Assembly: GCF_003732665.1 (NCBI RefSeq)
Contig: NZ_MOBP01000006.1
Location: 496,001-560,000 of the forward strand
From: Pseudomonas frederiksbergensis
GTDB taxonomy: Bacteria > Pseudomonadota > Gammaproteobacteria > Pseudomonadales > Pseudomonadaceae
DNA length: 64,000 bases
Direction: 5' to 3'
How positions within the stretch are numbered: position 1 is the stretch's first letter; each line of letters opens with the position of its first letter. The notes beneath the pieces are model-generated. The model did not search any database, had not been told where the DNA came from, and saw nothing but the letters and a program-made list of their open reading frames with translations. The translations under genes were made by a program, and so were the position numbers. Shown piece after piece: positions 1 through 10,552 of this stretch.

Positions 1-125
<125 letters not shown>

Positions 126-213
126 GCGGTACGTGGTAAAAAAAGACACCGGATTGTGTCGGAAAAATCGCTACAGCGATGGATTTGCCACTAATCTGAT
201 GCCTTAAGAGCAC

Positions 214-234
214 AAGCCTGGGTCTACCAGGCTT
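214..234. other. Hairpin between eno and ftsB
   Basis: A perfect 8-bp stem (AAGCCTGG/CCAGGCTT) with a 5-base loop lies 89 bases after the eno stop. No T-run follows it, so it is not a canonical intrinsic terminator. It may stabilise the 3' end of eno mRNA or act with Rho. Confidence 0.35.
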
Positions 235-298
235 CGTGCTATCAGAAGCTTCATAGTTTTGGCATGGCTGTCTTTTTTCACTGGATACCTGATATTCG

Positions 299-577
299 AT
301 GCGCAGTCCCAATTGGTTGTTCCTCGTCTTGCTCCTGCTGCTGGCTGGCCTGCAGTACCGCCTGTGGGTGGGAAATGGCAGCCTGGCGCAAGTCGCCGAG
401 CTGACTCAGCAGATCGCGGATCAACACGCTGAGAATGAAGGCTTGCTGGAACGCAATCGGGTGATGGACGCCGAAGTCAGCGAGTTGAAAAAAGGCATGG
501 AGACCGTTGAAGAACGGGCTCGTCATGAGCTGGGCATGGTCAAGGACGGTGAAACCCTTTACCAGTTGGCTCAATGA
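299..577 (+). CDS. ftsB: Cell division protein FtsB
   Basis: This 92-residue bitopic protein has a short cytoplasmic start, one transmembrane helix at about residues 5-21 (WLFLVLLLLLAGLQ), and then a periplasmic coiled coil at about 28-70 with heptad-like hydrophobics. This is the FtsB architecture: with FtsL and FtsQ it links early and late divisome proteins. Length is normal for the family. Its stop overlaps the start of ispD by 4 bases, so the two are translationally coupled. The eno-ftsB-ispD order is conserved in gammaproteobacteria. Confidence 0.93.
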   Translation: MRSPNWLFLVLLLLLAGLQYRLWVGNGSLAQVAELTQQIADQHAENEGLLERNRVMDAEVSELKKGMETVEERARHELGMVKDGETLYQLAQ

Positions 578-1281
578 TCCAGACGTTACCGGCCTTCTGG
601 GCCGTGATTCCTGCCGCGGGCGTCGGTGCCCGTATGGCCGCGGACCGTCCCAAGCAATACTTGCAACTGGGCGGGCGCACTATTCTCGAACACAGCCTCG
701 GCTGTTTCCTTGATCATCCGTCCCTGAAGGGGTTGGTGGTCAGTCTTGCGATCGATGATCCTTATTGGCCTAACCTGGCTTGTGCTTGCGACGCTCGCAT
801 TCAGCGGGTCGAGGGTGGCGCGGAGCGTTCCGGGTCGGTGCTCAATGCGTTGCTGCATTTGCACGCGTTGGGGGCTGACGATGAGGATTGGGTGTTGGTC
901 CACGACGCCGCCCGGCCGAACCTGGCCCGGGACGATCTTGATAAATTGCTGAGTGAACTGGCTGACGACCCGGTCGGTGGTTTGTTGGCAGTGCCTGCCC
1001 GGGACACCCTCAAGCGTGTCGACAAAAACGGGCGTGTGGTTGAAACCGTGGATCGAAGCGTGATCTGGCAGGCTTATACGCCGCAGATGTTTCGCCTGGG
1101 GGCGTTGCATCGGGCTTTGGCGGACAGTCTGGTCGCGGATGTGGTGATCACTGATGAAGCTTCTGCGATGGAATGGTCGGGGATGGCGCCGCGCTTGATC
1201 GAGGGGCGATCCGACAATATCAAGGTCACCCGGCCTGAAGACCTCGAATGGCTACGTCAGCGTTGGGCTAACCGTCCCTGA
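574..1281 (+). CDS. ispD: 2-C-methyl-D-erythritol 4-phosphate cytidylyltransferase
   Basis: A 235-residue enzyme of the MEP isoprenoid pathway that makes CDP-methylerythritol from CTP and MEP. The nucleotide-binding loop near residues 11-24 (PAAGVGARMAADRPKQY) and the VHDAARP motif near residue 110 are both present. It overlaps ftsB by 4 bases. ispF, often fused or adjacent to ispD, is 3.2 kb downstream behind the formaldehyde genes, an arrangement also known in P. aeruginosa. The stop codon overlaps the left arm of a long inverted repeat. Confidence 0.95.
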   Translation: MIQTLPAFWAVIPAAGVGARMAADRPKQYLQLGGRTILEHSLGCFLDHPSLKGLVVSLAIDDPYWPNLACACDARIQRVEGGAERSGSVLNALLHLHALGADDEDWVLVHDAARPNLARDDLDKLLSELADDPVGGLLAVPARDTLKRVDKNGRVVETVDRSVIWQAYTPQMFRLGALHRALADSLVADVVITDEASAMEWSGMAPRLIEGRSDNIKVTRPEDLEWLRQRWANRP

Positions 1282-1380
1282 AAGATCGCAGCCTCGTTGC
1301 ACTCGACAGCTCCTACAGGTGCCGTACGGTGAACGCGAACAGTGTAGGAGCTGTCGAGTGCAACGAGGCTGCGATCTTTT
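1281..1380. repeat. Long inverted repeat, 'gatcgcagcctcg' family
   Basis: Two arms of about 37 bases (1281-1317 and 1343-1380) are near-perfect reverse complements around a 25-base loop, and the right arm is followed by TTTT. The same element family recurs at 57300-57410. It lies between the convergent genes ispD and the LysR gene and could terminate transcription from both sides. Confidence 0.85.
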
Positions 1381-1392
1381 GATCTTCAATCC

Positions 1393-2289
1393 TCACACTC
1401 GGTATTCCGGCCGCTCCGCCAACCCTTCCTTCAAATAATCCACCAACTTGCGCACCTTCGGCGACAAATGCCGTTGCTGTGGATAAAGCGCCCACACCGC
1501 TGTGTTCGGCGGTTGATGCGCTTCCAGCAGTGAAATCAACGCACCGCTGTGCAGGTGCTCCAGCACGTAATAATCCGGCAACTGACACAACCCGACACCT
1601 TGCAGCGCCGCATCCAACACCGCTTGCCCACTGTTGCAGCGCCAGTTTCCCTGCACCCGTTGCGAAAATTCCCGCCCGTTCTGTTCCAGTTGCCACAGGT
1701 CCGAACTGCCGATGAGGCAATTGTGCCGGCTCAATTCCGACAAGCTGTGTGGGCGGCCGTACCGTTCCAGGTAGGAAGGTGACGCGCACAGGTACATGCG
1801 CCGCGGTGCCAGGCGTGTTGCCACGAGTCGTGAGTCTTGCAGGCGGCCGAGGCGGATCGCCAAGTCCAGGCCTTCGTGCACCAGATCGAGTTGGCGGTTG
1901 CTCAGTTCAATGTCGATGCGCAATTGCGGATAGAGCCCCATGAAGCGGGTCACCAGCGGCACGATAAATCGTTCGCCATACGCCACGGCGCAAGTCATGC
2001 GCAACATGCCCTTGGGTTCGCTGGTCAGGTCACCGACCGCGCGCAGCGCTTCTTCTCGTCCGTCCTGCAAACGCTGGCAATGTTGCAGGAAGGTTTGTCC
2101 GGCCTCGGTCAGGGTGACCCGGCGGGTGCTGCGGTACAGCAGGCGCGTCTGAAGGCGTTCTTCCAGGCGTACGATTTGTCGACTCACATGGGAGGACGAA
2201 ACCCCAAGACGTTCGGCAGCAGCGGTGAACTGGCTGCATTCGGCGACGGCGACAAACTCGTCGATCCCTTCCCAGCGGTTTTCGGACAT
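1393..2289 (-). CDS. gfnR: LysR-family regulator next to formaldehyde detoxification genes
   Basis: This 298-residue LysR-type regulator has an N-terminal winged HTH (about residues 8-65, FTAAAERLGVSSSHVSRQIVRLE) and a periplasmic-binding-like effector domain (about 90-295). It is divergent from frmA/fghA, with about 107 bases between the start codons, where its operator should lie. The equivalent gene in P. aeruginosa (PA3630) is called gfnR, a regulator of glutathione-dependent formaldehyde neutralisation. That assignment rests on position and family, so the symbol is tentative; the LysR call is firm. Confidence 0.8.
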   Translation of the reverse strand: MSENRWEGIDEFVAVAECSQFTAAAERLGVSSSHVSRQIVRLEERLQTRLLYRSTRRVTLTEAGQTFLQHCQRLQDGREEALRAVGDLTSEPKGMLRMTCAVAYGERFIVPLVTRFMGLYPQLRIDIELSNRQLDLVHEGLDLAIRLGRLQDSRLVATRLAPRRMYLCASPSYLERYGRPHSLSELSRHNCLIGSSDLWQLEQNGREFSQRVQGNWRCNSGQAVLDAALQGVGLCQLPDYYVLEHLHSGALISLLEAHQPPNTAVWALYPQQRHLSPKVRKLVDYLKEGLAERPEYRV

Positions 2290-2315
2290 TTAGGATTATC
2301 CCTGTACGGCAATAA

Positions 2316-3509
<1,194 letters not shown>

Positions 3510-3519
3510 GAAGCAGCGG

Positions 3520-3588
3520 TTAGCTGCAAGCCATAAGCTGCAAGAGAGCGCGCCTCGACTTGCAGCTTTAAGCTTGTGGCTTACAGCT
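3520..3588. repeat. Imperfect inverted repeat, REP-like, between frmA and fghA
   Basis: AGCTGCAAG-type segments at about 3522-3544 are mirrored at 3559-3588 (CTTGCAGCTTTAAGCTTG). It is a REP-like palindrome inside the frmA-fghA operon and may set differential mRNA stability. It ends only 12 bases before the fghA start. Confidence 0.65.
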
Positions 3589-3600
3589 GGGAGCACTCCC

Positions 3601-4446
3601 ATGAGTCTGGAAAACATCTCCTGCCAGAAAAGCTTCGGCGGCTGGCACAAACGCTATCGGCACCGCTCCGACGTGCTCGGCTGCGACATGGTGTTCGCCG
3701 TGTACCTGCCGCCGCAAGCGGAGCAGGGCGGCAAGTTGCCGGTGCTGTACTGGCTGTCCGGCCTGACCTGCACCGACGAGAACTTCATGCACAAGGCCGG
3801 CGCCCTGCGCATGGCCGCTGAACTTGGGCTGATTATCGTTGCGCCGGACACCAGCCCCCGTGGTGCCGATGTGCCGGGTGATCCGGACGGCGCGTGGGAC
3901 TTCGGGCTCGGCGCCGGGTTCTATCTGAATGCCACGCAGGAACCGTGGTCCCGGCACTATCGGATGCATGACTACGTGGTGCAGGAATTGCCGGCATTGG
4001 TCGAAGCGCATTTCCCTGCTTCGGAGAAACGCGGCATCAGCGGCCACTCCATGGGCGGCCACGGTGCATTGGTCTGTGCGCTGCGCAATCCGGGGCGTTA
4101 TCAGTCGGTGTCGGCGTTTTCGCCGATCAACAATCCGATGGATTGCCCGTGGGGCCAGAAGGCTTTTTCTCGCTACCTGGGCGAAGACCGTTCGAAATGG
4201 CGCGAATGGGATGCCTGCGCCTTGATCGCCGAGGCCGATGAGCAGCTACCGTTGCTGGTCGACCAAGGTGATCGTGACGATTTCCTCGCTACCCAGCTAA
4301 AGCCTGAAGCCCTGCAACAAGCGGCTAAACTGGCGGGTCATCCGCTGACGTTGCGCCTGCAACCGGGCTACGACCACAGCTATTTCTTCATCGCCAGCTT
4401 CATTGACGACCACTTGCAGCATCACGCACGCGCCCTAGGCCTTTAA
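3601..4446 (+). CDS. fghA: S-formylglutathione hydrolase
   Basis: This 281-residue esterase D family alpha/beta hydrolase releases formate and glutathione, completing formaldehyde detoxification begun by FrmA. The nucleophile elbow GHSMGG is at about residue 148. The Asp in VDQGDRDDF and the His in GYDHSYFF complete the catalytic triad. The ATG at 3601 gives the standard N-terminus [14 protein letters not shown]; reading further upstream would translate the REP-like palindrome. A hairpin with a T-run follows directly. Confidence 0.94.
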   Translation: MSLENISCQKSFGGWHKRYRHRSDVLGCDMVFAVYLPPQAEQGGKLPVLYWLSGLTCTDENFMHKAGALRMAAELGLIIVAPDTSPRGADVPGDPDGAWDFGLGAGFYLNATQEPWSRHYRMHDYVVQELPALVEAHFPASEKRGISGHSMGGHGALVCALRNPGRYQSVSAFSPINNPMDCPWGQKAFSRYLGEDRSKWREWDACALIAEADEQLPLLVDQGDRDDFLATQLKPEALQQAAKLAGHPLTLRLQPGYDHSYFFIASFIDDHLQHHARALGL

Positions 4447-4460
4447 TGCAGGTAGAATCA

Positions 4461-4489
4461 CGCCCTGACAAAAATCGGGGCGTTTTTTT
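4461..4489 (+). terminator. Terminator-like hairpin abutting the ispF start codon
   Basis: CGCCC pairs with GGGCG across an AT-rich loop, followed by seven T residues at 4483-4489. The ATG of ispF begins at 4490, directly after the T-run. The stem is short (5 bp), so termination may be partial. No separate Shine-Dalgarno is visible; GGGGCG of the 3' stem arm is the only purine-rich stretch. Confidence 0.5.
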
Positions 4490-4963
4490 ATGCGTATTGG
4501 CCACGGCTATGATGTGCACCGTTTCGCTGAAGGCGATTTCATTACTCTGGGCGGCGTGCGAATCGCACACGGCTTCGGGCTGCTCGCTCACTCCGACGGT
4601 GACGTCCTGCTGCACGCCTTGAGCGATGCCTTGCTCGGCGCCGCTGCGCTGGGTGATATCGGCAAGCACTTCCCGGACACCGACCCGACATTCAAGGGCG
4701 CCGACAGCCGTGTGCTGTTGCGTCACGTCGTCGCACTGATCCATGCCAAGGGCTGGAAAGTCGGCAACGTCGATAACACCATCGTCGCCCAGGCGCCGAA
4801 AATGGCCCCGCATATCGAATCGATGCGCGCGCTGATTGCCGCGGATCTTCAAGTTGAGTTGGATCAAGTGAACGTGAAAGCTACCACCACCGAAAAGCTT
4901 GGCTTTGTCGGTCGCGAAGAAGGCATTGCCGTGCATTCCGTTGCCTTGTTGCTGCGCGCATGA
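4490..4963 (+). CDS. ispF: 2-C-methyl-D-erythritol 2,4-cyclodiphosphate synthase
   Basis: A 157-residue MEP-pathway enzyme that cyclises CDP-methylerythritol 2-phosphate with loss of CMP. The zinc-binding start GYDVHRF (Asp8, His10) and the [12 protein letters not shown] segment are present, and length is exactly typical. It overlaps truD by 4 bases and starts the ispF-truD-surE-pcm-nlpD-rpoS series. It begins immediately after a terminator-like T-run, which suggests that its own promoter or leader control lies inside fghA. Confidence 0.95.
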   Translation: MRIGHGYDVHRFAEGDFITLGGVRIAHGFGLLAHSDGDVLLHALSDALLGAAALGDIGKHFPDTDPTFKGADSRVLLRHVVALIHAKGWKVGNVDNTIVAQAPKMAPHIESMRALIAADLQVELDQVNVKATTTEKLGFVGREEGIAVHSVALLLRA

Positions 4964-6005
4964 ACGAGGCACAACTGCTCGGCCCGCGTGCCTATGGCGA
5001 AGCCCTCGGCACAGCGGTACTGAAAGCCACGGCTGAAGATTTCCAGGTTGACGAAGTGCTCAATATTCCTTTGAGTGGCGATGGCGAACACCTGTGGATC
5101 TGGGTGGAAAAGCGCGGTCTGAACACCGAAGAAGCAGCACGGCGGATAGCCAAGGCTGCGGGCGTGCCATTGCGCACCGTCAGTTACGCGGGTCTCAAGG
5201 ACCGTCAGGCGCTGACTCGCCAGTGGTTCAGCGTGCAACTGCCGGGCAAGGCCGATCCTGATCTGTCGGCAGCGGAAAACGATACGCTGAAGATCCTCAA
5301 GACCGGCCGGCATAAACGCAAGCTGCAACGCGGTGCTCACTCGGCCAACGGTTTCACCTTGCGTCTGACCCAATTTTCCGGTGACAAGGCCGCGATTGAA
5401 GAACGCCTGCAACTGATCGCCGAAAAAGGTATTCCCAATTATTTCGGCGCCCAGCGTTTCGGGTTCGACGGCGGCAACGTGGTCGATGCCCGGGCCTGGG
5501 CGGCGCGCAAGGCGTTGCCGGAGCAGCGCAACGTGCGTTCGCGCCTGCTCTCCACTGCCCGCAGTTTTCTGTTCAATCAAGTGCTGGCGGCACGTGTAGC
5601 GGATGGTACTTGGCAGCGTGCCCAGGTCGGCGATTTACTGGCCTTCACCGACAGCCGCAGCTTTTTTCCGGCAGGTGAAGCCGAATGCAGCGATCCGCGC
5701 CTGGCGATTCTTGACCTGCATCCGACCGGCCCGCAGTGGGGCGAAGGTGACTCGCCGACCACGGGCGCTGTCCATGAACTGGAGCAGGCAATCGCCAGCC
5801 GCGAAGCAGACTTGCGCGATTGGTTGATTAACGCCGGTATGAGCCACGAACGTCGCATCCTGCGGCTGCCCATTGGTGGGTTGACGTGGCATTATCCCGA
5901 GCCTGACATTCTGCAACTGGAATTCGTCCTCCCGGCCGGATGCTTCGCCACCGTATTGGTGCGCGAACTCGTCGATCTGGTGCCGGTGGGGCAGACGGAC
6001 AGCCC

Positions 6006-6018
<13 letters not shown>
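4960..6018 (+). CDS. truD: tRNA pseudouridine(13) synthase TruD
   Basis: A 352-residue TruD-family pseudouridine synthase acting on U13 of tRNA-Glu. The catalytic aspartate lies in [11 protein letters not shown] (about residue 80), and NYFGAQRFG (about 155-163) is the second conserved block, followed by the TRUD insertion domain. It overlaps ispF by 4 and surE by 13 bases, so it is part of a tightly coupled operon. The last residues fall within the overlap with surE. Confidence 0.95.
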
Positions 6019-7432
<1,414 letters not shown>

Positions 7433-7643
7433 GCATTTGTTTTGCCGCGCTGAATTCTCTGCGATTGCCCCTGTCTTACAGCGGCATCGATTCGTTAAAC
7501 GGGATTTATCGGCAGGCAGCAAACGTGTGCGCGAAGCGATTTCGCTTCATTAAAGGTAAAGCCTGTTCGGCCCGTTATACTTGCGACATTTCGTGCCGGA
7601 TCACGGCAATCCACATTTTCAGCCACCACAAAGGGAGCGGCGG

Positions 7644-8501
7644 GTGAGTCTCACAGTCATTGCGCAGCGTATGGGTACAACAAGCTTTCAGCGCCTGGTG
7701 ACTGGCCTTGTCTTGAGCACGTTGCTGGCCGGTTGCTCCAGCACCAAATCGAGCACTGTAGGCGTCGTGGACCGCAACAATTCCGTCGCCCAGCGTCCGG
7801 CAGTTACTACAGGTCAATATGTCGTCCGACCTAAAGACACCCTGTTCTCGATCGCTTTTCGCTACGGTTGGGACTACAAAGCCCTCGCCGCCCGGAACAA
7901 TATTCCTACGCCGTATACGATCCATCCGGGTCAGACAATTCGCTTCGATGGTCGCACCGGTTCAACGCCGACGGCAGTTGCCAGCGCCTCGGATTCAACG
8001 CCTTCTTCGTCGCTGAAAACCACGGTAATCCGACGCCAGCCGAATGGCACAACCACCAGTACTGCGGTGGTTGCACCGTCCGTCGCGAGCAAGCCGACAC
8101 TCGCTCCACTGCCTCCTGCGGGCCCAGCCCCGACCGGCTGGGGATGGCCTTCTAATGGCATATTAATTGGAAAATTCTCTTCAAACGGTAGTTTGAATAA
8201 AGGAATTGATATCGCCGGAGATTTGGGACAGCCTGTTTTAGCTGCGTCTGATGGGACGGTGGTATACGCCGGGAGTGGCTTAAGGGGCTACGGCGAATTA
8301 GTCATCATCAAACACAGCGATACCTACGTCAGTGCCTACGGACATAACCGCAGGCTGTTGGTTCGGGAGGGGCAGCAGGTCAAAGTCGGACAGACAATTG
8401 CCGAAATGGGGTCAACGGGTACAGACCGGGTGAAACTGCATTTTGAGATTCGCCGACAAGGTAAACCTGTAGATCCGCTGCAATTCCTGCCACGTCGTTG
8501 A
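7644..8501 (+). CDS. nlpD: LysM/M23 lipoprotein NlpD, amidase activator
   Basis: A 285-residue outer-membrane lipoprotein. The GTG start at 7644, behind GGGAGCGG, gives MSLTVIAQRMG; an ATG at 7671 is the alternative. The lipobox LLAGC is near residue 30, a LysM domain at about 55-100, a Pro/Ser/Thr linker, then a LytM/M23 domain at about 185-280. Catalytic ligands are missing (NKGIDIAG in place of H-x-G-x-D; KLHFEIR in place of H-x-H), as in NlpD proteins that activate AmiC rather than cut peptidoglycan. In pseudomonads the main rpoS promoter lies inside nlpD; the AT-rich stretch at about 8158-8215 is a plausible place. Confidence 0.92.
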   Translation: MSLTVIAQRMGTTSFQRLVTGLVLSTLLAGCSSTKSSTVGVVDRNNSVAQRPAVTTGQYVVRPKDTLFSIAFRYGWDYKALAARNNIPTPYTIHPGQTIRFDGRTGSTPTAVASASDSTPSSSLKTTVIRRQPNGTTTSTAVVAPSVASKPTLAPLPPAGPAPTGWGWPSNGILIGKFSSNGSLNKGIDIAGDLGQPVLAASDGTVVYAGSGLRGYGELVIIKHSDTYVSAYGHNRRLLVREGQQVKVGQTIAEMGSTGTDRVKLHFEIRRQGKPVDPLQFLPRR

Positions 8502-8606
8502 TTTGTTGTCAGCCTGTTCCGTCACGTAGAGGGAACAGGCTCCAGCGTTGCCAAGGATAAAGGCGCCGCTTGGGCTTGAGGTCGAACTCACCAAAGGACT
8601 ATAACA

Positions 8607-9614
8607 ATGGCTCTCAGTAAAGAAGTGCCGGAGTTTGACATCGACGATGAGGTTCTCCTTATGGAGACCGGCATCGCTACGGATTCGATGTCGAATGATG
8701 AAGGGGCTGCACCACCTTCCGTTCGTGCCAAATCCAAACACTCCGCTTCGTTAAAGCAACACAAGTACATCGACTACACGCGGGCACTCGATGCCACGCA
8801 GTTGTATCTCAATGAAATCGGCTTTTCCCCGCTGCTCTCCCCGGAAGAAGAAGTTCATTTTGCGCGGTTGTCGCAAAGTGGCGATCCGGCAGGGCGCAAG
8901 CGCATGATCGAAAGTAACCTGCGGCTGGTGGTGAAAATCGCCCGGCGTTACGTCAATCGTGGCTTGTCGCTGCTGGACCTGATCGAAGAGGGCAACCTCG
9001 GCCTGATCCGGGCAGTGGAAAAGTTCGACCCCGAGCGCGGCTTCCGCTTCTCGACCTACGCAACCTGGTGGATTCGTCAGACCATCGAGCGCGCGATCAT
9101 GAATCAGACCCGGACCATCCGGTTGCCGATCCATGTGGTCAAGGAACTCAACGTGTACCTGCGGGCTGCACGGGAGCTGACGCAAAAGCTCGATCACGAA
9201 CCCTCACCCGAAGAAATCGCCAACCTGCTGGAAAAACCGGTAGGCGAGGTCAAGCGCATGCTCGGCCTGAACGAGCGGGTTTCTTCGGTCGACGTCTCGC
9301 TGGGTCCGGATTCGGATAAAACCCTGCTGGACACCCTTACCGACGATCGTCCAACCGATCCATGCGAACTGCTACAGGACGATGACCTGTCCCAGAGCAT
9401 CGATCAGTGGCTCTCGGAGCTGACCGACAAGCAACGCGAGGTGGTGATACGCCGCTTCGGCCTGCGCGGTCACGAGAGCAGCACGCTTGAAGACGTAGGC
9501 CTGGAAATCGGTTTGACCCGGGAGCGGGTCAGGCAAATCCAGGTGGAAGGCCTTAAGCGACTTCGAGAAATTCTCGAGAAGAACGGCCTGTCGAGTGAGT
9601 CGCTGTTTCAATAA
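8607..9614 (+). CDS. rpoS: RNA polymerase sigma factor RpoS (sigma38)
   Basis: A 335-residue stationary-phase and stress sigma factor. Region 1.2 starts near residue 60 ([17 protein letters not shown]), region 2 contains [20 protein letters not shown], region 3 follows, and region 4 (about 260-315) ends with a helix-turn-helix ([19 protein letters not shown]). Shine-Dalgarno AAGGAC precedes the ATG. It lies directly after nlpD and before rsmZ, the conserved Pseudomonas order. A strong intrinsic terminator follows. Confidence 0.97.
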   Translation: MALSKEVPEFDIDDEVLLMETGIATDSMSNDEGAAPPSVRAKSKHSASLKQHKYIDYTRALDATQLYLNEIGFSPLLSPEEEVHFARLSQSGDPAGRKRMIESNLRLVVKIARRYVNRGLSLLDLIEEGNLGLIRAVEKFDPERGFRFSTYATWWIRQTIERAIMNQTRTIRLPIHVVKELNVYLRAARELTQKLDHEPSPEEIANLLEKPVGEVKRMLGLNERVSSVDVSLGPDSDKTLLDTLTDDRPTDPCELLQDDDLSQSIDQWLSELTDKQREVVIRRFGLRGHESSTLEDVGLEIGLTRERVRQIQVEGLKRLREILEKNGLSSESLFQ

Positions 9615-9636
9615 GCGCTCATTCAGTGGCAACAAG

Positions 9637-9663
9637 AAGCCCCGACTGGTTCGGGGCTTTTTG
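9637..9663 (+). terminator. rpoS terminator
   Basis: AAGCCCCGA and TCGGGGCTT form a 9-bp stem with a short loop, followed by TTTTTG, 23 bases after the rpoS stop. Confidence 0.9.
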
Positions 9664-9699
9664 TTGCCTGGAGAAAATCTCAGGTTCGTAGTCTCGCGT

Positions 9700-9717
9700 T
9701 GTAAGACTTCGCTTACT
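9700..9717 (+). promoter_or_regulatory. GacA upstream activating sequence of rsmZ
   Basis: TGTAAG-N6-CTTACT is an 18-base near-palindrome matching the consensus GacA box TGTAAG-N6-CTTACA with one mismatch. It lies about 190 bases before the rsmZ start, the usual distance for this activator site in fluorescent pseudomonads. It implies control of rsmZ by the GacS/GacA two-component system. Confidence 0.85.
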
Positions 9718-9889
9718 CTTTCGTAAGTGTTCGTTATTTTTACAGGTTGGTAGTTGTCCATTCTTTCAATGAGATTGTTTTAACTGGCTGACTTATATAG
9801 ATATTTTGTTTTATGAAGTGCATATGACAGCCAGTTTTGGCCCCGGAGTGCGGTTGCTCATGCCGGGGAATTCTCTAGTATCTGGGTTG

Positions 9890-10018
9890 TGTCGACGGAT
9901 AGACACGCCCTTCAAGGAAGAGGGGAAGGACATCGCAGGACGCGATTCATCAGGACGATGAAAAGGAATACAGGGAATAGGGAAAAAATGTGGGCGGGTC
10001 AAACCGCCCCTTTTTTTT
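9890..10018 (+). ncRNA. rsmZ: Regulatory small RNA RsmZ
   Basis: The RNA begins at about TGTCGACGGATAGACA and contains repeated GGA motifs in loops (CGGAT, AAGGAAG, AAGGACAT, CAGGACG, CAGGACG, AAGGAAT), the binding sites for RsmA/RsmE translational repressors. It ends in a terminator hairpin GGGCGGGTC..ACCGCCC with eight T residues. Position between rpoS and fdxA is the conserved rsmZ location. It sequesters Rsm proteins and so relieves repression of secondary metabolism and biofilm genes. The 5' end is inferred from recalled homologues and may be off by a few bases. Confidence 0.9.
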
Positions 10019-10033
10019 GCCTGTAGAAAAGCA

Positions 10034-10056
10034 AAAAGGCCCGCAAGGGGCCTTTT
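10034..10056 (-). terminator. fdxA terminator
   Basis: AAAAGGCCC..GGGGCCTTTT palindrome 17 bases after the fdxA stop (minus strand). Read on the minus strand it ends in a T-rich run. Confidence 0.8.
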
Positions 10057-10072
10057 CGGGAACGCGGGGTAA

Positions 10073-10411
10073 TTAGCGTTCGAGTTCTTTCAGCTTGCTG
10101 CCTACAGATTTGTTGAGCACGCGATCCCACTCTTCTGCACCGGGCAACGAATCTTTCTTCTCGGTGATGTTCGGCCAGATTTCGGCCAGATCAACGTTCA
10201 ACTGAATGAACTCCTGCATGTCTTCCGGGACTTCATCTTCGGAGAAGATGGCCACGGCCGGGCATTCAGGTTCGCACAGGGCGCAGTCGATGCACTCATC
10301 CGGGTGAATCACCAGGAAGTTCGGGCCTTCGTAAAAGCAGTCCACCGGACAGACTTCTACGCAGTCGGTGTACTTGCACTTGATGCAGTTGTCGGTGACG
10401 ACGAAGGTCAT
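10073..10411 (-). CDS. fdxA: Seven-iron ferredoxin FdxA
   Basis: A 112-residue ferredoxin carrying two cysteine clusters near the N-terminus: [17 protein letters not shown] (about residues 9-25) and [12 protein letters not shown] (about 40-51), which bind one [3Fe-4S] and one [4Fe-4S] cluster. The C-terminal extension to residue 112 is normal for FdxA of Azotobacter/Pseudomonas type. The ATG at 10411 has AGGAGAG behind it and gives the standard [17 protein letters not shown] start. It is convergent with rsmZ. Confidence 0.94.
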   Translation of the reverse strand: MTFVVTDNCIKCKYTDCVEVCPVDCFYEGPNFLVIHPDECIDCALCEPECPAVAIFSEDEVPEDMQEFIQLNVDLAEIWPNITEKKDSLPGAEEWDRVLNKSVGSKLKELER

Positions 10412-10552
10412 TTCTAATTCTCTCCTCAGGCGGCGGCAGCGGAGCCCCTTCACGTTGGGGTCGCCAGGTTCGGGAGCGATAGTCTGCAGGCGGGCTAAAC
10501 GCCGGCAGCATCCCAAACCGCGCGAGATTCTAACAGCTTGCAGGCAAGTGCG

